Source: JBCCMB01 sp039026555 (GTDB lineage: Bacteria > Pseudomonadota > Alphaproteobacteria > Caulobacterales > Hyphomonadaceae). Taken from it: a DNA stretch of 6,442 nt. Made by a program: the position numbers and the translations under genes. The notes below the pieces were generated by a model, which was not told the origin of the DNA, did no database searches, and saw only the letters and a list, made by a program, of their open reading frames with translations. The stretch is from contig JBCCMB010000154.1 in the NCBI GenBank assembly GCA_039026555.1, positions 1 to 6,442 on the forward strand, in the 5' to 3' direction. Positions 1 through 6,442 of the stretch are shown one piece after another (within the stretch, counting starts at the first letter, position 1; each line of letters opens with the position of its first letter).

Positions 1-97
1 GCCAATTTCTTGAATCGATAGAAAAAAACACACTCCCGATGAATGATCCGCCGCGAGCGTCTTGACGCGCTGGCGGCGGCGGGCTGAAACCGATGCT
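1..97. other. Upstream region without a recognisable gene
   Basis: No coding sequence can be supported here. The stretch holds a run of seven A at 22-28. There is a TTGAAT hexamer at 10-15 that could be a -35 box, but no good -10 box lies 16-18 bases downstream of it. The promoter of the CLC gene may therefore lie here or to the left of the window. The last 36 bases (62-97) are in frame with the CLC gene from a TTG codon and could be its true N-terminus. Confidence 0.4.
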
Positions 98-1459
98 ATG
101 GGACAGTCCGTACACGCCACTCAACCCCGCCGGCTAAGCGCGCCGCGATCTTGGGTGATCGGGCTGCGGCTTTGGGTGATTGCGGCGCTGGTCGGACTCG
201 CTGTCGGCGTCGCGGTGATCTTTATGCGGCTCGCCATTCTGGGCGGCGAGTTCTTCTTCTTCAACGCCTCGCACGAACAAGTGGCGACGGCGGCGCGCGA
301 TCTGCCCTGGCAAACCCTGCTTGTCGCACCCGTGGTCGGCGGCTCCATTGTTGGAATGCTGCTCTGGCTTGGGAAAAATTCCGGCTGGGGAGACGCCCCT
401 AGGTCCTTTGGCGTGGCCGAAGTTATGGCGGCGCGGCGATCGCCGAAAAAACTGACGGACGCGACGCTATCGGTTCGCGACGGATTGCTGTCGGCGGCGA
501 TCGCCGGTGTGTCATTGTCCTCAGGGTCCAGTACGGGCCGCGAGGGTCCCGCCGTACATTTGGGCGCGATGATCTCCAGCCTTCCGTCGCGCTGGCTAAA
601 ATTGGACATACGCGCCACCCGAACGCTTATCGGCTGCGGCGCTGCGGCGGCGGTGTCGGCCTCTTTCCATGCGCCATTGGCCGGCTTGTTGTTCGCCCGC
701 GAAGTCGTCCTCCAGCGGTATCGCATCGCCGACATCGGCCCAGTCGCGGTGTCGTCGGTCGTGGCGGCTTTGGCCGCGCGGGCGCATTTCGGCGAGGACA
801 GTATTTTTCCGCCGCCGGATTTATCCGAAACGCCGCTCAGCTTTTTTCTTATCACGCCGCTGATGGGCTGCTTGGCCGCTGGGTTGGCTCTGGTGGCGAT
901 TTGGACGTGGATTGAGGCGCCGAAAGCAGGCGAACGTCTGGCGGATAGGACAGGTTTGCCAGTTTGGGCTTTGCCGCCCTTGGGCGGGTTCGCCATTGGA
1001 GCCTTGGCGCTCGCCTTTCCACAGATCTTAGGCGTCGGATATGAAGCGACCGCGTCCGCCATAGCGGGCGCCTATCAGCCGCTCTTTCTGATCGTTTTGG
1101 TGATAGCGAAACTCGCCGCGACCGCGATCTCGCTTGGCTCGCGTTTTGGCAATGGCGTCTTCTCACCGTCGATCTATCTGGGCGCCATGATCGGGGGCGC
1201 GTTCGGCGCCGCTGCAGGTCTGGCGCTTGGCGATTTTGAGACAGGGCGAACTTTTTTTACAATCGTCGGCATGGGCGCGGTTTCAGGCGCCGTCTTGGGC
1301 GCACCCATTTCGACCACGCTGATCGTGTTTGAGCTCACCGCGTCATATGAAACCGCCGCAGCCGTGCTCGTCTCAGTATCGCTCGCCACGGTTTTGGTCC
1401 AAGGCGTCGGCGGCGCCATCTTCGAGCGCCAGCTTCGCATACGGATGCGCGAGCGCTAG
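98..1459 (+). CDS. CLC-family chloride channel / Cl-/H+ antiporter-type membrane protein
   Basis: An inner-membrane CLC protein that moves chloride or related anions, presumably as a homodimer with one pore per subunit. From the ATG at 98 it is 453 residues. Hydrophobic helices cover almost the whole chain, and no CBS domains follow the last helix, as in the short bacterial type. The strongest signature is SSTGREGPAVHLGA, with the gating glutamate at about residue 149. Next is ASFHAPLAGLLFAREV (about 188-203), then GNGVFSPSIYLGAMIG (about 351-366), the anion-binding loop with the GxFxP pattern. The helix-R region FELTASYE is near 411-418. The usual GSGIP loop is replaced by FGVAEVM (about 104-110), and the position of the internal proton glutamate (E203 in E. 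coli ClcA) appears to be valine. Start choice is uncertain: a TTG at 62 would add 12 residues (MTRWRRRAETDA), and neither start has a clear Shine-Dalgarno. The gene ends tail to tail with the hydrolase. Family call is firm; channel versus antiporter is open. Confidence 0.95.
   Translation: MGQSVHATQPRRLSAPRSWVIGLRLWVIAALVGLAVGVAVIFMRLAILGGEFFFFNASHEQVATAARDLPWQTLLVAPVVGGSIVGMLLWLGKNSGWGDAPRSFGVAEVMAARRSPKKLTDATLSVRDGLLSAAIAGVSLSSGSSTGREGPAVHLGAMISSLPSRWLKLDIRATRTLIGCGAAAAVSASFHAPLAGLLFAREVVLQRYRIADIGPVAVSSVVAALAARAHFGEDSIFPPPDLSETPLSFFLITPLMGCLAAGLALVAIWTWIEAPKAGERLADRTGLPVWALPPLGGFAIGALALAFPQILGVGYEATASAIAGAYQPLFLIVLVIAKLAATAISLGSRFGNGVFSPSIYLGAMIGGAFGAAAGLALGDFETGRTFFTIVGMGAVSGAVLGAPISTTLIVFELTASYETAAAVLVSVSLATVLVQGVGGAIFERQLRIRMRER
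1456..1459. other. Shared stop palindrome CTAG of two convergent genes
   Basis: The rightward CLC gene stops with TAG at 1457-1459 and the leftward hydrolase gene stops with TAG read from 1458 to 1456. Both stops lie in the four-base palindrome CTAG. There is thus no intergenic space between these genes, and any transcription terminator for either must lie inside the coding sequence of the other. I saw no obvious hairpin plus T-run there on either strand. Confidence 0.9.
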
Positions 1460-2694
1460 CTGTCGATCGCCGAATACACCAGATACTGCATTTGCGGCCG
1501 CACCGGATAACACCCGGTCGGCATGATCTGCAGCATTTTGATCGCAAGCAGATCTTCTTCCGGGTCAATCCAGAAAAAGGTGTTCGCCAGCCCGCCCCAG
1601 CCATAGGAGCCGACGCTGCCGGGCGTCATGGTCTCGACGACATTCGTCGTCACGGAACCGCACAAGCAAAATCCATTGCCCTCCATGCGCGCTTCGGAAA
1701 AGGATTTGTCGCCCATGTCTTTTATCGTCTTGTTATCCGGCAAATGGTTCATCCGCATGAACTCCACCGTTTTAGGGCTTAGCAAGCGCACATCCCCCAG
1801 CGAGCCGCCATTCAACAAGCATTGGCAGAAGCGATAATAATCGCGCAGCGTGGACACCAGCCCGCCGCCGCCATTGAGCAAGGTCGGCTGTGTGGTGAAA
1901 TCATGCTCCTCCACGCCAGGAATGACCCCGTCGGTGACTTCGCCGGTAAAGGGGTTTTTCAGATACGCTTTGATCAGTCGATGCGCCTTGTCTTGCGGTA
2001 CGTAAAAGTCCGTATCGATCATGCCCAGCGGCTCGAAAATCCGTTTGCGCAGGAAATCGTCGAATTTCTCGCCGGACACAACTTCGATAATCCGCGCCAC
2101 AATGTCTGTGGAATAGCCGTAATTCCAGCACGTCCCCGGCGAGAACAATAGCGGCATAGAGGCGAGGCGTCGGCACATCTCCTCCAGCGTTTCGTCCGCG
2201 CGCAATCCAATTTGTTGGGAACGGTAGGCGGCGTCGACCTCGTGCTGGAACAAGAAGGGATAGGTTACGCCGCTGGTATGGGTCAGCGCATCGCGCACCA
2301 AAATCGGACGGTCCGGCTTGCGGGTTTTGAAATTGTTTTCGCTCCCGCTTTCCCAGACCTCCACATCCGCGAATTCAGGGATGAAACGCGAAACCTCGTG
2401 ATCCAGCCGAAGATCGCCCTCTTCCAACAACATCATCGCGGCCACCGAGGTGATCGGTTTAGTCATGGAATAGATGCGGAAAATCGTATCGGGCCCGATC
2501 GGATCGCCGCCGCCCAATTCCGTGGCGCCGCGATAAGCCTCGTGAACGATCTCGCCGCCGCGCGCAACAAGCGTCGCCGCGCAATGAAACTTATTCTGAT
2601 CGATATAGCGGGTCTGAAAATACTCAGGGATGGCGTCCAAGCGCGCCTTGTTCATGCCCAGTTGAGCAGGGTCGACCACGGTTTCATCATACAT
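1456..2694 (-). CDS. Serine hydrolase, beta-lactamase/EstB-like (class C fold)
   Basis: A member of the serine beta-lactamase-like family (COG1680), which includes EstB-type esterases, class C beta-lactamases and DD-peptidases. From the ATG at 2694 it is 412 residues. The nucleophile motif SMTK (Ser76, Lys79) follows the typical lead-in IFRIYSMTKPITS. The catalytic tyrosine is most likely Tyr192 in WNYGYSTD, where the family often has YSx. The third motif is the WGG form (about 366-368) in YGWGGLANTFFWIDP, replacing the KTG of true class C beta-lactamases, which favours an esterase or peptidase-like activity over antibiotic resistance. GGGGLVSTLRDYYRF (about 275-289) is also typical. No signal peptide is visible, so a cytoplasmic location is inferred. 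A GTG at 2703 would add three residues, but GGAG at 2703-2706 sits eight bases before the ATG and would be too close to the GTG. The substrate cannot be told from the sequence. Confidence 0.95.
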   Translation of the reverse strand: MYDETVVDPAQLGMNKARLDAIPEYFQTRYIDQNKFHCAATLVARGGEIVHEAYRGATELGGGDPIGPDTIFRIYSMTKPITSVAAMMLLEEGDLRLDHEVSRFIPEFADVEVWESGSENNFKTRKPDRPILVRDALTHTSGVTYPFLFQHEVDAAYRSQQIGLRADETLEEMCRRLASMPLLFSPGTCWNYGYSTDIVARIIEVVSGEKFDDFLRKRIFEPLGMIDTDFYVPQDKAHRLIKAYLKNPFTGEVTDGVIPGVEEHDFTTQPTLLNGGGGLVSTLRDYYRFCQCLLNGGSLGDVRLLSPKTVEFMRMNHLPDNKTIKDMGDKSFSEARMEGNGFCLCGSVTTNVVETMTPGSVGSYGWGGLANTFFWIDPEEDLLAIKMLQIMPTGCYPVRPQMQYLVYSAIDS

Positions 2695-2869
2695 TGCGGG
2701 CACTCCGGTTAGGACAATTGAGTGCGATCATACCTGCTTGGTCTGCAAACGCATCTGATTCCTTAAAGTGAGGCTGCAGAGCTGGTTTCCCTTCGCGACG
2801 GGCGTCGCCATGTTATCTATAGACCAAACATCGAATCAGGCGGCGCGCCTCGCGACAGACCGAAGATCC
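2695..2869. promoter_or_regulatory. Divergent intergenic region with promoters for hydrolase and helicase genes
   Basis: This stretch separates two genes that point away from each other, so it should carry both promoters. On the minus strand TATGAT (2732-2727) matches five of six bases of a -10 box and lies 32 bases before the hydrolase ATG, but no good -35 box is found 16-18 bases upstream. On the plus strand TATCTA (2814-2819) is a weaker -10 candidate about 50 bases before the preferred helicase start, also without a convincing -35. The helicase frame is open from a GTG at 2768. However, the part from 2810 to 2869 uses TTA, TCT, ATA, ACA, CGA and AGA, codons much less frequent in the body of the gene, so I treat it as non-coding leader. 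Confidence 0.45.
2703..2706 (-). promoter_or_regulatory. Ribosome binding site of the hydrolase gene
   Basis: On the minus strand GGAG is followed by eight bases and then the ATG at 2694. This Shine-Dalgarno overlaps the alternative in-frame GTG (2703-2701) and therefore argues for the ATG as the true start. Confidence 0.55.
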
Positions 2870-5179
2870 ATGACCGAAGACAACGCTATCCCGATTTCCC
2901 AGCGCGCTATGGCCCGCCCGCCCGCACCGGCGCGCGAGGCCGACTATCTTGAAGGCCTCAATCCGGAACAACGCGAGGCTGTGGAAACCACCGAAGGCCC
3001 GCTTTTGGTGCTGGCGGGGGCCGGCACGGGAAAGACGCGCGTGCTGACCACGCGCCTCGCGCACATCCTGGCGCAACGCCAAGCCTGGCCGTCTCAAACG
3101 CTGACCGTCACCTTCACCAACAAAGCCGCCCGCGAGATGCGGGAGCGCGCGACCAACCTAATCGGTGCCGACGCGGAAGGCCTGCGCTGGCTGGGCACCT
3201 TTCATTCCGTGTCGGCGCAAATTCTTCGCCGACATGCAGAATTGGTCGAGTTGAAATCCAGCTTCACGGTGATCGACACAGACGACCAAATTCGGCTTCT
3301 GAAACAGATCATCGAGGCGGAAGGCATTGATCCGAAGCGCTGGACGCCGCGCTTTTTGGCGACATTGATTGACGGCTGGAAAAACCGCGCCATCGGACCG
3401 GAAAAACTGCCGGAAAACGAAACTTATCAATTCGCGGACGGACGTGGCGGGGCGCTCTACAAAATTTATCAGGAGCGGTTGCAAGTCCTCAACGCGGTCG
3501 ATTTCGGCGACCTCTTAATGCACAACATTAAGATCTTCCAAGAGCATCCCGACGTGCTGGCGGAGTATCATAGCAAGTTCAAATACATCCTGGTCGACGA
3601 GTATCAGGACACGAACGTCGCCCAATATCTCTGGCTGCGCTTACTGGCTCAGGGCACGGGAAATCTCTGCTGCGTGGGCGATGATGATCAATCCATCTAT
3701 GGCTGGCGCGGCGCCGAAGTGGACAACATTCTTCGCTTCGAGCGCGATTTTCCCGGCGCCCAAGTGATCCGTCTGGAGCGCAATTATCGTTCGACGGCGA
3801 ACATACTGGCCTGCGCGTCCCATCTTATCGCCGCCAACAAATCCCGTCTCGGCAAAACGCTTCATCCGCAAGCCGACGACGGCGATCTCGTCAAAGTGCG
3901 CGGACTTTGGGACGGCGAGGCTGAAGCGCGGCTTATCGGCGATGATATCGAGGCCTGGCGCGCCGCCGATCACCGCTATGACGAGTGCGCGGTCCTGGTA
4001 CGAGCCTCCTGGCAGATGCGTTTGTTCGAAGAGCGTTTCATTATGTTGGGCATTCCCTACAAGGTGATTGGCGGACCGCGCTTTTTTGAGCGCGCTGAAA
4101 TCCGCGATGCGATGGCTTACTTACGCGTCATCCGTTCGCCGGCGGACGACCTCGCCTTTGAACGCGTAGTAAACCAGCCCAAACGCGGGGTGGGCGCGTC
4201 TTCGCTCCAGAAAGTGCAAATCGCCGCGCGCGAGATGAACCGACCGCTCTCCGTCGCCGCCGACATGATGATCCGCGGCGATGAAATCTCCGGCAAAGCG
4301 CGCAACGGTATTCGCCAATTCCTGCACGATGTTGAGCGCTGGACCGCCCAAGCGCGCGATACGGAACATCCGCGCCTGATGGAGATCATCTTGGAGGAAA
4401 GCGGATACACCGACATGCTGCAGGCCGATCGCAGCCCGCAAGCGCAAACCCGGCTCGACAACCTCAAAGAGCTCATCCGCGCCATGGGCGAATTCGACAC
4501 GCTGGAGGCCTTCCTTCAACACGTCGAATTGGTGATGGACGCGACATCCGGCGATGCGGGCGAAGACCAAGTTCAAATCCTCACGCTTCACTCCGCCAAG
4601 GGTTTGGAATGGCCCATGGTCTTCTTACCCGGTTGGGAGGAGGAAGTGTTTCCCTCCCGCCGCAGCTTGGACGAGACCGGCGCGAAGGGCCTCGAAGAAG
4701 AACGCCGTCTCGCCTATGTCGGCCTCACCCGCGCTCGCGAACGCGCCTATATCTCGTTCGTCGCCAATCGGCAGATTTACGGTCGCTGGCAATCCGTTCT
4801 GCCCTCGCGCTTTGTCGACGAATTGCCGCCCAAGCATGTGGATGCGGTGTCGGAGACCGGCTATGGCGACGCGGCCGGAGGCGCCAGCAATCCGTTCGCG
4901 CACTCCGATTTTACCGGATCGACCTATGAAAGCCCCGGCTGGAAACGCGCGCAGGCGAATAAGCGCGACAAACCGCGCCCGCCCGACATCGAAGCTCAGG
5001 GCCGCATCCTCGCCTCCTCCGATCCCAAGGCGGCGGGCGGCCTAAAACTCGGCCAACGCATTTTCCATATGAAATTCGGCTACGGAAAAATCAGCCATAT
5101 CGACGGTGCGAAACTCACCGTCGATTTTGAAAAAGCCGGCCGCAAAAAAGTGGTGGAGAGCTTCGTCGAGGCCGCGTAA
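2870..5179 (+). CDS. uvrD: ATP-dependent DNA helicase, UvrD/PcrA type (superfamily 1A)
   Basis: A 3'-5' DNA helicase of the UvrD/PcrA/Rep group, which unwinds DNA in excision and mismatch repair and removes blocks from replication forks. From the ATG at 2870 it is 769 residues, a usual family length. Motifs appear in the expected order: the Q-motif LNPEQREAV (about 30-38), Walker A AGAGTGKT (49-56), Ia VTFTNKAAREMRER (80-93), Ib LGTFHS (108-113), Walker B LVDEYQDTN (241-249), III GDDDQSIYGWRGA (270-282), IV LERNYRS (302-308), V around LTLHSAKGLEW (569-586) and VI AYVGLTRARE (within 609-627). After a polar linker, a C-terminal Tudor-like domain (about 727-767; FGYGKISHIDG) matches the PcrA domain known to contact RNA polymerase. 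Earlier in-frame starts exist (GTG 2768, ATG 2810), but their leader has atypical codons. A weak GAAGA lies four bases before 2870. UvrD versus PcrA naming is partly convention; Rep is less likely given the C-terminal domain. All catalytic motifs look intact. Confidence 0.96.
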   Translation: MTEDNAIPISQRAMARPPAPAREADYLEGLNPEQREAVETTEGPLLVLAGAGTGKTRVLTTRLAHILAQRQAWPSQTLTVTFTNKAAREMRERATNLIGADAEGLRWLGTFHSVSAQILRRHAELVELKSSFTVIDTDDQIRLLKQIIEAEGIDPKRWTPRFLATLIDGWKNRAIGPEKLPENETYQFADGRGGALYKIYQERLQVLNAVDFGDLLMHNIKIFQEHPDVLAEYHSKFKYILVDEYQDTNVAQYLWLRLLAQGTGNLCCVGDDDQSIYGWRGAEVDNILRFERDFPGAQVIRLERNYRSTANILACASHLIAANKSRLGKTLHPQADDGDLVKVRGLWDGEAEARLIGDDIEAWRAADHRYDECAVLVRASWQMRLFEERFIMLGIPYKVIGGPRFFERAEIRDAMAYLRVIRSPADDLAFERVVNQPKRGVGASSLQKVQIAAREMNRPLSVAADMMIRGDEISGKARNGIRQFLHDVERWTAQARDTEHPRLMEIILEESGYTDMLQADRSPQAQTRLDNLKELIRAMGEFDTLEAFLQHVELVMDATSGDAGEDQVQILTLHSAKGLEWPMVFLPGWEEEVFPSRRSLDETGAKGLEEERRLAYVGLTRARERAYISFVANRQIYGRWQSVLPSRFVDELPPKHVDAVSETGYGDAAGGASNPFAHSDFTGSTYESPGWKRAQANKRDKPRPPDIEAQGRILASSDPKAAGGLKLGQRIFHMKFGYGKISHIDGAKLTVDFEKAGRKKVVESFVEAA

Positions 5180-5190
5180 TTGTCGCCCAG

Positions 5191-5196
5191 TATAAG
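5191..5196 (+). promoter_or_regulatory. Possible -10 box before the methyltransferase gene
   Basis: TATAAG matches five of six bases of the sigma-70 -10 consensus and lies 36 bases upstream of the methyltransferase ATG, in the 53-base gap after the helicase gene. A -35 box at normal spacing would fall in the last codons of the helicase and has no good match. The gene may instead be read through from the helicase, since no terminator hairpin is visible in the gap. Confidence 0.22.
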
Positions 5197-5232
5197 CTTT
5201 TTCATCCTCCCCGAGCTACAAGGCGCGACATC

Positions 5233-6063
5233 ATGAGCAATGACGATCAGAGCGAATATTGGAACGGACCCGCCGGGCAAAGGTGGGTGGATCATTCCAA
5301 CCGTTTGGAGGATATGCTTGCGCCGTTCGCAGAGCGCGTCTTAGAGGTCGCTGAGATCCAGGCCGGGGAGCATGTCCTCGACATTGGCTGCGGTGCGGGA
5401 TTGCTAACAATGAAGGCGGCGCAAACCGCTGGCGGCGCGCTGGGCGTCGATATCTCGGCGCCGCTGATCGTATTGGCGCGTCAGCGCGCGTCACGCGACA
5501 ATTCAATTGCACGATTCAAACTGGCCGACGCCAGCGTCTTTTCGACCGAGACCAAAGCGGATGTGGTGGCGTCGCGTTTCGGCGTCATGTTCTTTGACGA
5601 TCCAGTCGCCGCCTTCGCGAATATCAAAGCGTCCACCAAGTCCGAGGGTCGGCTTTGCTTTGCCTGCTGGCAGGCTATGCCCTTAAATGAATGGGTCTTC
5701 GCGCCTTTGCAGGCGACGCTGCCTCTTTTGAAGGAGCCGCCCACGCCGCCCGCGCCGAATGAACCCGGACCATTTGCGTTTGCGAATAAAGACCGCGTCG
5801 CGGAATTGCTGACGCAGGCGGGTTGGACAAATATTTCAATCGAACCGTTTACGCCGCCGATAAAACTGCCCGCCGACGATATCGAAAGCACCGCTAAATT
5901 CACGCTTGGGATCGGTCCCTTATCGCGTGTTTTGGAGGAGCAAAACCTTGAACCCGCCGCGATTGAGGCTGCGCTAGTCGATCAATTGAGCAGCGCGGTA
6001 ACCGATGATGGTTTCATCACCATGGGCTCAGCCGCCTGGATTGTGTGCGCCGACGCAGGATAA
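5233..6063 (+). CDS. Class I SAM-dependent methyltransferase
   Basis: A cytoplasmic Rossmann-fold methyltransferase of 276 residues that should transfer a methyl group from S-adenosylmethionine to an unknown acceptor. Motif I, the SAM-binding glycine loop, is VLDIGCGAG (48-56). The acidic end of strand beta-2 is GVDIS (71-75, Asp73), and the residue that usually contacts the adenine is in KLADA (Asp99). The motif IV region DVVASRFGVMFFDDPVAAFANI (about 110-131) resembles UbiE/COQ5-like and other Methyltransf_11/25 proteins. The N-terminal segment YWNGPAGQRWVDHSNRLEDMLAPF is characteristic of a common proteobacterial group of small-molecule methyltransferases. A proline-rich stretch (about 169-180) precedes the C-terminal cap. 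The ATG is supported by AAGG at 5220-5223, nine bases upstream. The gene follows the helicase by 53 bases and precedes the next gene by 37, so co-transcription with the latter is likely. It is probably not ubiE itself, and the acceptor cannot be told from the sequence. Confidence 0.92.
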   Translation: MSNDDQSEYWNGPAGQRWVDHSNRLEDMLAPFAERVLEVAEIQAGEHVLDIGCGAGLLTMKAAQTAGGALGVDISAPLIVLARQRASRDNSIARFKLADASVFSTETKADVVASRFGVMFFDDPVAAFANIKASTKSEGRLCFACWQAMPLNEWVFAPLQATLPLLKEPPTPPAPNEPGPFAFANKDRVAELLTQAGWTNISIEPFTPPIKLPADDIESTAKFTLGIGPLSRVLEEQNLEPAAIEAALVDQLSSAVTDDGFITMGSAAWIVCADAG

Positions 6064-6090
6064 GCTGGCTGCATATCGAAAGGCGCAGTC

Positions 6091-6096
6091 GGGAGG
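6091..6096 (+). promoter_or_regulatory. Strong Shine-Dalgarno of the last gene
   Basis: GGGAGG lies four bases upstream of the ATG at 6101. It is the best ribosome binding site in the window and fixes the start of the truncated gene at the right edge. The spacing is slightly short but acceptable. Confidence 0.7.
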
Positions 6097-6100
6097 CGTT

Positions 6101-6442
6101 ATGCGGCAAGCACAGGATTTCAAGGACGAGAGCGCCGCGCTGTTCGATCTCGTGTCGGACCTATCCGACGATGAATTCGACACGCCGACGGCGTTCAAAG
6201 CTTGGACATTCAACCACATTCTCGCGCATCTGCTCGTCTTCAACGAAGCCGTCTGCATGACGCTGGACGATGGCGACGAATTTAAAGCCTGGTACAAAAA
6301 CTTCGCCAAGGACACGCTTGCGACCAACCAACGCGACGCCGAGAAGCGGGCGGCGGGCGGCCTTTCCGGTCGCGCCCTCTGCGAGGCGTGGCGGGCCGGG
6401 GCGGAAAACACCGCCAATCGATTTGCGCAATTGGACCCGAAA
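6101..6442 (+). CDS. TIGR03084-like DinB-fold putative metal-binding protein (5' part, cut by window end)
   Basis: The reading frame is open from the ATG at 6101 to the last base, giving the first 114 residues; the rest lies outside the window. The start MRQAQDFKDESAALFDLV, followed by PTAFKAWTFNHILAHLL (about 29-45), resembles the TIGR03084 family. This is a group in the DinB/mycothiol-dependent maleylpyruvate isomerase superfamily, in which a conserved histidine early in the bundle (here probably His43 in LAHLL) contributes to a metal site. A later segment, LSGRALCEAWRAGAENTANRFAQLDPK, matches the family pattern in which a GRAL..AWR helix is followed by a short DPK turn. The biochemical role of this family is not established. 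The gene follows the methyltransferase by 37 bases and is probably in the same transcript. Family assignment is from memory of the sequence pattern and is moderately sure; that the frame is a real gene is strongly supported by its ribosome binding site and codon use. Confidence 0.8.
   Translation, partial: MRQAQDFKDESAALFDLVSDLSDDEFDTPTAFKAWTFNHILAHLLVFNEAVCMTLDDGDEFKAWYKNFAKDTLATNQRDAEKRAAGGLSGRALCEAWRAGAENTANRFAQLDPK

Noticed and set aside
22..28. Run of seven A as a possible intrinsic terminator on the minus strand
   Set aside because: Read on the minus strand it is a T-run, but no stable GC-rich inverted repeat precedes it, so a terminator cannot be supported.
121..1062. A 313-codon open frame on the minus strand opposite the CLC gene
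   Set aside because: It is a shadow of the high-GC CLC coding frame. Its translation is rich in Ala, Pro, Ser, Arg and Thr without any recognisable domain, while the opposite strand carries clear CLC motifs throughout.
2212..2712. A 166-codon plus-strand open frame opposite the hydrolase N-terminal half
   Set aside because: It lies wholly antisense to the conserved part of the hydrolase gene, shows no domain, and starts without a convincing ribosome binding site.
4121..4591. A 156-codon minus-strand open frame inside the helicase gene
   Set aside because: It is antisense to helicase sequence that is plainly under protein-level conservation, and the translation has no family signature.
5180..5232. 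Search for a rho-independent terminator after the helicase gene
   Set aside because: The T-run at 5198-5202 is not preceded by a stem; the only palindrome there is the short AAGCTT, which is not a terminator hairpin.
1..6442. Search for a defence system, mobile element, CRISPR array or non-coding RNA gene
   Set aside because: No transposase, integrase, direct-repeat array, tRNA-like fold or target-site duplication could be seen. The UvrD-like protein has the full housekeeping helicase architecture with a PcrA-type C-terminus and no nuclease or other defence partner next to it.

Overview
The window looks like an ordinary chromosomal stretch from an alphaproteobacterium. This rests on the fairly high GC content, on codon use rich in G/C third positions, and on the family types. 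These include a UvrD/PcrA helicase with a compact PcrA-type C-terminal domain, a CLC protein of a GREGP-positive but GSGIP-negative type, and a TIGR03084-like DinB-fold protein. The lineage is inferred from sequence character alone, and no genus can be named.

Layout from left to right: bases 1-97 hold no gene. A CLC-family chloride channel or transporter runs rightward (98-1459). It meets a leftward serine beta-lactamase-fold hydrolase (1456-2694) tail to tail, and the two stop codons share the palindrome CTAG. A 175-base divergent intergenic region (2695-2869) separates the hydrolase from a rightward UvrD/PcrA-type DNA helicase (about 2870-5179). Two further rightward genes follow closely: a class I SAM-dependent methyltransferase (5233-6063) and the first 114 codons of a TIGR03084/DinB-like putative metal-binding protein (6101 to the window end). 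The latter has a near-perfect Shine-Dalgarno sequence.

The genes do not form an obvious single pathway. The helicase is a housekeeping DNA repair and replication protein. The methyltransferase and the TIGR03084-like gene are probably co-transcribed with each other, and possibly with the helicase, because the gaps are only 53 and 37 bases and no terminator hairpin is visible. The CLC protein and the hydrolase are independent single genes on opposite strands.

I saw no tRNA or rRNA gene, CRISPR array, insertion sequence, phage gene, or convincing large repeat. I found no evidence of a new biological system here. The observations worth a second look are small: non-canonical residues at key CLC positions, a shared-stop gene junction, and start-site choices for three genes.
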